From Mycobacterium sp. shizuoka-1 (lineage in GTDB: Bacteria; Actinomycetota; Actinomycetes; Mycobacteriales; Mycobacteriaceae), in assembly GCF_002723835.1 (NCBI RefSeq), contig NZ_BEWG01000013.1:1-64000 (forward strand): a stretch of DNA of 64,000 nt. The letters are read 5' to 3'. This document shows, one piece after another, positions 62,328 through 64,000 of this stretch (within the stretch, counting starts at the first letter, position 1; every line of letters begins with the position of its first letter). The notes under the pieces are model-generated. The model was given only the letters and a program-made list of their open reading frames with translations, ran no database searches and was not told the DNA's origin. The position numbers were made by a program, and so were the translations under genes.

Positions 62328-63031
62328 TACCGAAGTGGAGACGGGGGCAGTGCTTGCAGAATCGAATCCTCCCAGCCGTCCCGTAACGCCGGTGCCACGC
62401 TCATCCAGGTGACGATCTCGGCCGGCGGACTGTCTTTCCACGACGGATAGTGGTTCTCGAAGCAGGCCCACCCGTCGTCGAGCGCCCAGTAGTGGATCAC
62501 CTCGTTGAACCGGAACGTCGTGATGAACGATCCGAGCCAGCGTTTGCCGGTGCGCTCCGACCACGGGACGTACAGACGTTCCAACTCGCGGATGTAGTCG
62601 TCCTGGCGGCCCGGTTTGGTCTGCATGATCTCCTGGATCACCAGCCCGGCACCGAACTTCGCCTCCGTCAACTCGGCGAGTGTCCGATTGCTGCGGCCGG
62701 CGTACATGATCCGCCCCTCCCCCGACGCACCGACGCCGGCGAGGTAGTCCGCCCATTGCGCCGCGGCCGCTCGGTGGCTCCCGCCGGTGCTTTGCGCCCG
62801 GCCGATGCGGGCGTAGTCGGCGAACGTGTCGATCTCCCAGATGATCGTCACCTGCGGCCAGTGACCGTTGTACGGCGTGGTCTCCCAGATCGAGAACAGC
62901 CGCGCTCCCAGCTCTTCCATCATCGGGTGATAGACGGCGCTGAACGTCTCGGTGAAGCGGTCGCTACGCTCGCGGCCCAGCGCGACCGTCTCGTGCAGGT
63001 ACAGCAGGGTATGGCTGTAGAACTTCTTCAC
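62327..63031 (-). CDS. NIPSNAP/EthD-like protein
   Basis: This 234-residue protein contains two probable ferredoxin-like (dimeric alpha/beta barrel) repeats. The first (about 1-110) has KKFYSHTLLYLHETVALGRE and WPQVTIIWEIDTFADYARIG; the second (about 125-234) has GLVIQEIMQTKPGRQDDYI, WLGSFITTFRFNEVIHYWALDD. NIPSNAP/EthD-type proteins occur in catabolic P450 clusters; their biochemical role is unclear. It starts 4 bp from the ferredoxin stop. Confidence 0.7.
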   Translation of the reverse strand: MKKFYSHTLLYLHETVALGRERSDRFTETFSAVYHPMMEELGARLFSIWETTPYNGHWPQVTIIWEIDTFADYARIGRAQSTGGSHRAAAAQWADYLAGVGASGEGRIMYAGRSNRTLAELTEAKFGAGLVIQEIMQTKPGRQDDYIRELERLYVPWSERTGKRWLGSFITTFRFNEVIHYWALDDGWACFENHYPSWKDSPPAEIVTWMSVAPALRDGWEDSILQALPPSPLR

Positions 63032-63034
63032 CGG

Positions 63035-63229
63035 TCAGTCCTCGACCAGGTGCAGCGCGGCGGCGGGACACTGAATGACTGCCTGCTGCATCCGCGCCCG
63101 GTCCGACTCGGGCCGCTGATCGCCGTGAATGCGGACGCTGCCGTCATCGTCGACCGAGAAGACGTCCTCGGCGATGGTCTCGCAGATACCGTGCCCCGTG
63201 CACTTGCCCAGGTCCACTTCGATGCGCAT
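63035..63229 (-). CDS. 3Fe-4S ferredoxin of P450 system
   Basis: This 64-residue ferredoxin has C-x5-C (KCTGHGIC) and a later CP (IQCPAAAL), giving three Cys for a 3Fe-4S cluster, as in actinobacterial P450 redox partners. ATG 63229 is chosen as the start of the domain (MRIEVDLGKCTGHG). It lies between the two P450 genes and probably serves both. Confidence 0.9.
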   Translation of the reverse strand: MRIEVDLGKCTGHGICETIAEDVFSVDDDGSVRIHGDQRPESDRARMQQAVIQCPAAALHLVED

Positions 63230-63243
63230 GTACGAACCCGTCC

Positions 63244-64000
63244 TCACCGCACGAACGCCGGGATCCGCTTGATCCCGTGGACGAAACTACTGAGCAGATA
63301 GTCGGGCTCACCGAGTTCGACATCCACTCGGAACAACAACTCGCGGAACAGATTTCTCAACTCTGTGCGGGCGAGCTGGTTGCCGAGGCAGAAGTGCGGG
63401 CCACCGCCACCGAAGCCGAGGTGCGGGTTCGGCGAGCGCCCCAGGTCGAAGACCTCCGGCCGGTCGAAGGCGGATTCGTCCCGGTTGGCCGAGCAGTAGA
63501 ACAACCCGAGCTTGTCACCGGCAGCCAGGCGCTGGCCCGCGAGGTCGGTGTCCTCGGTGACGATCCGGGCGAACTGCAGCACCGGCGTCGCCCAGCGGAT
63601 GAACTCCTCGACCGCGGGCCCGATCCTGCTGTCGAAGTCGGCCATCAGCCAGGCCCGCTGCTCCGGATTGGCCGCCAAGGCGAGCATCGCGTGCGATGTC
63701 GTCTGCTTGGTGGTGTCGTTGCCGGCCGAGGCGAGCAGGATCAGGAACGCCCCGATTTCCTCGTCGGTGAGCCGGTGCCCGTCGACCTCGGCGTTGACGA
63801 TGCTGGTCATCAGGTCGTCGCCCGGATGGCGGCGGCGGAACTTGGCCAACTCGATCCCGGTACCGGCCAACAGAAACATCTCGTTGACGGTGGCTTCGGC
63901 CCGCTCCTCGATGGTGGCGTACTCGTCGTCGCTCATCGAGAACAGCTTCTCGGCGGCCTTGGCCACGGCCTCCCGCTCGGAGTTCGGTACCCCGAGCATC
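63244..64000 (-). CDS. Cytochrome P450 (5' end outside window)
   Basis: The visible 251 residues are the C-terminal half or more. They include I-helix SAGNDTTKQTTSH, K-helix EEFIRW, ERR-like ARIVTEDT and heme loop FGGGGPHFCLGNQLARTEL with Cys ligand. The style (DLGRSPNPHLGFGGGG) resembles the CYP124/125/142-type mycobacterial group, but the family cannot be settled. The gene is open to the right edge, so its start and N-terminus are missing. It is the most upstream visible gene of the P450 operon. Confidence 0.88.
   Translation of the reverse strand, partial: MLGVPNSEREAVAKAAEKLFSMSDDEYATIEERAEATVNEMFLLAGTGIELAKFRRRHPGDDLMTSIVNAEVDGHRLTDEEIGAFLILLASAGNDTTKQTTSHAMLALAANPEQRAWLMADFDSRIGPAVEEFIRWATPVLQFARIVTEDTDLAGQRLAAGDKLGLFYCSANRDESAFDRPEVFDLGRSPNPHLGFGGGGPHFCLGNQLARTELRNLFRELLFRVDVELGEPDYLLSSFVHGIKRIPAFVR

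Overview
The window looks like chromosome of a high-GC actinobacterium, almost certainly an environmental Mycobacterium (Mycolicibacterium type). The evidence is the GC-rich third codon positions, frequent GTG starts, the TreS-maltokinase pair, an MceA-type protein, F420-dependent LLM oxidoreductases, a mycofactocin-type SDR, several P450s and many TetR regulators. I saw no rRNA, tRNA, CRISPR array, insertion sequence or prophage. Species cannot be fixed from the sequence alone.

Layout. 1-2.8 kb: two membrane or envelope proteins and a small secreted protein. 2.85-5.8 kb: a response regulator and an unusual two-half histidine kinase. 6-8.3 kb: a minus-strand operon of a small membrane protein, a CoA-transferase and a TesB thioesterase. 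8.4-11.6 kb: a small acidic protein, a phosphoesterase, a MarR regulator with a perfect operator-like palindrome, a DrrAB-like ABC exporter and a zinc-ribbon protein. 11.6-20.7 kb: the recC-recB-recD operon followed by an APH-fold kinase. 20.9-24.5 kb: a 1202-residue secreted GH5 cellulase whose catalytic domain appears to sit inside a Calx-beta domain. 24.6-27.7 kb: a two-component system divergent from apbE and a 3Fe-4S ferredoxin. 27.7-32.4 kb: maltokinase, trehalose synthase, a quinone oxidoreductase and a GreA-like protein.

32.5-37.5 kb: an ABC importer operon (polyamine, iron or aminophosphonate type), a divergent small protein, a HugZ-like protein and a small orphan. 37.5-39.7 kb: two divergent paralogous von Willebrand A membrane proteins. 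39.7-42.9 kb: a CYP138-like P450 with tandem operator palindromes, a small protein, TetR and an SGNH hydrolase. 43-48.9 kb: an orphan MceA-like protein, an LLM oxidoreductase-TetR pair, a FadD19-like acyl-CoA synthetase behind a KstR-type box, a mycofactocin-type SDR and the remnant of a flavin monooxygenase. 49-52.1 kb: two more SDRs, a DUF1275 membrane protein and another LLM oxidoreductase. 52.2-56.3 kb: a membrane nucleotidyl cyclase, an EF-G-like GTPase (FusA2) and a PaaI-type thioesterase.

56.4-64 kb: a lipid or steroid-like catabolic island. It holds a TetR with its own operator, a molybdopterin oxidoreductase, a crotonase-fold protein without the two hydratase glutamates, a second TetR, two P450s, a 3Fe-4S ferredoxin and a NIPSNAP/EthD-like protein. 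A 10-bp word shared between the crotonase promoter and the second TetR promoter suggests one local regulon. This island runs off the right edge.

Many gene pairs overlap by 1-4 bases (ATGA, GTGA, TGATG or TAATG), which fixed most start choices and marks the operons. Domain calls rest on motifs read by eye; no database search was run.
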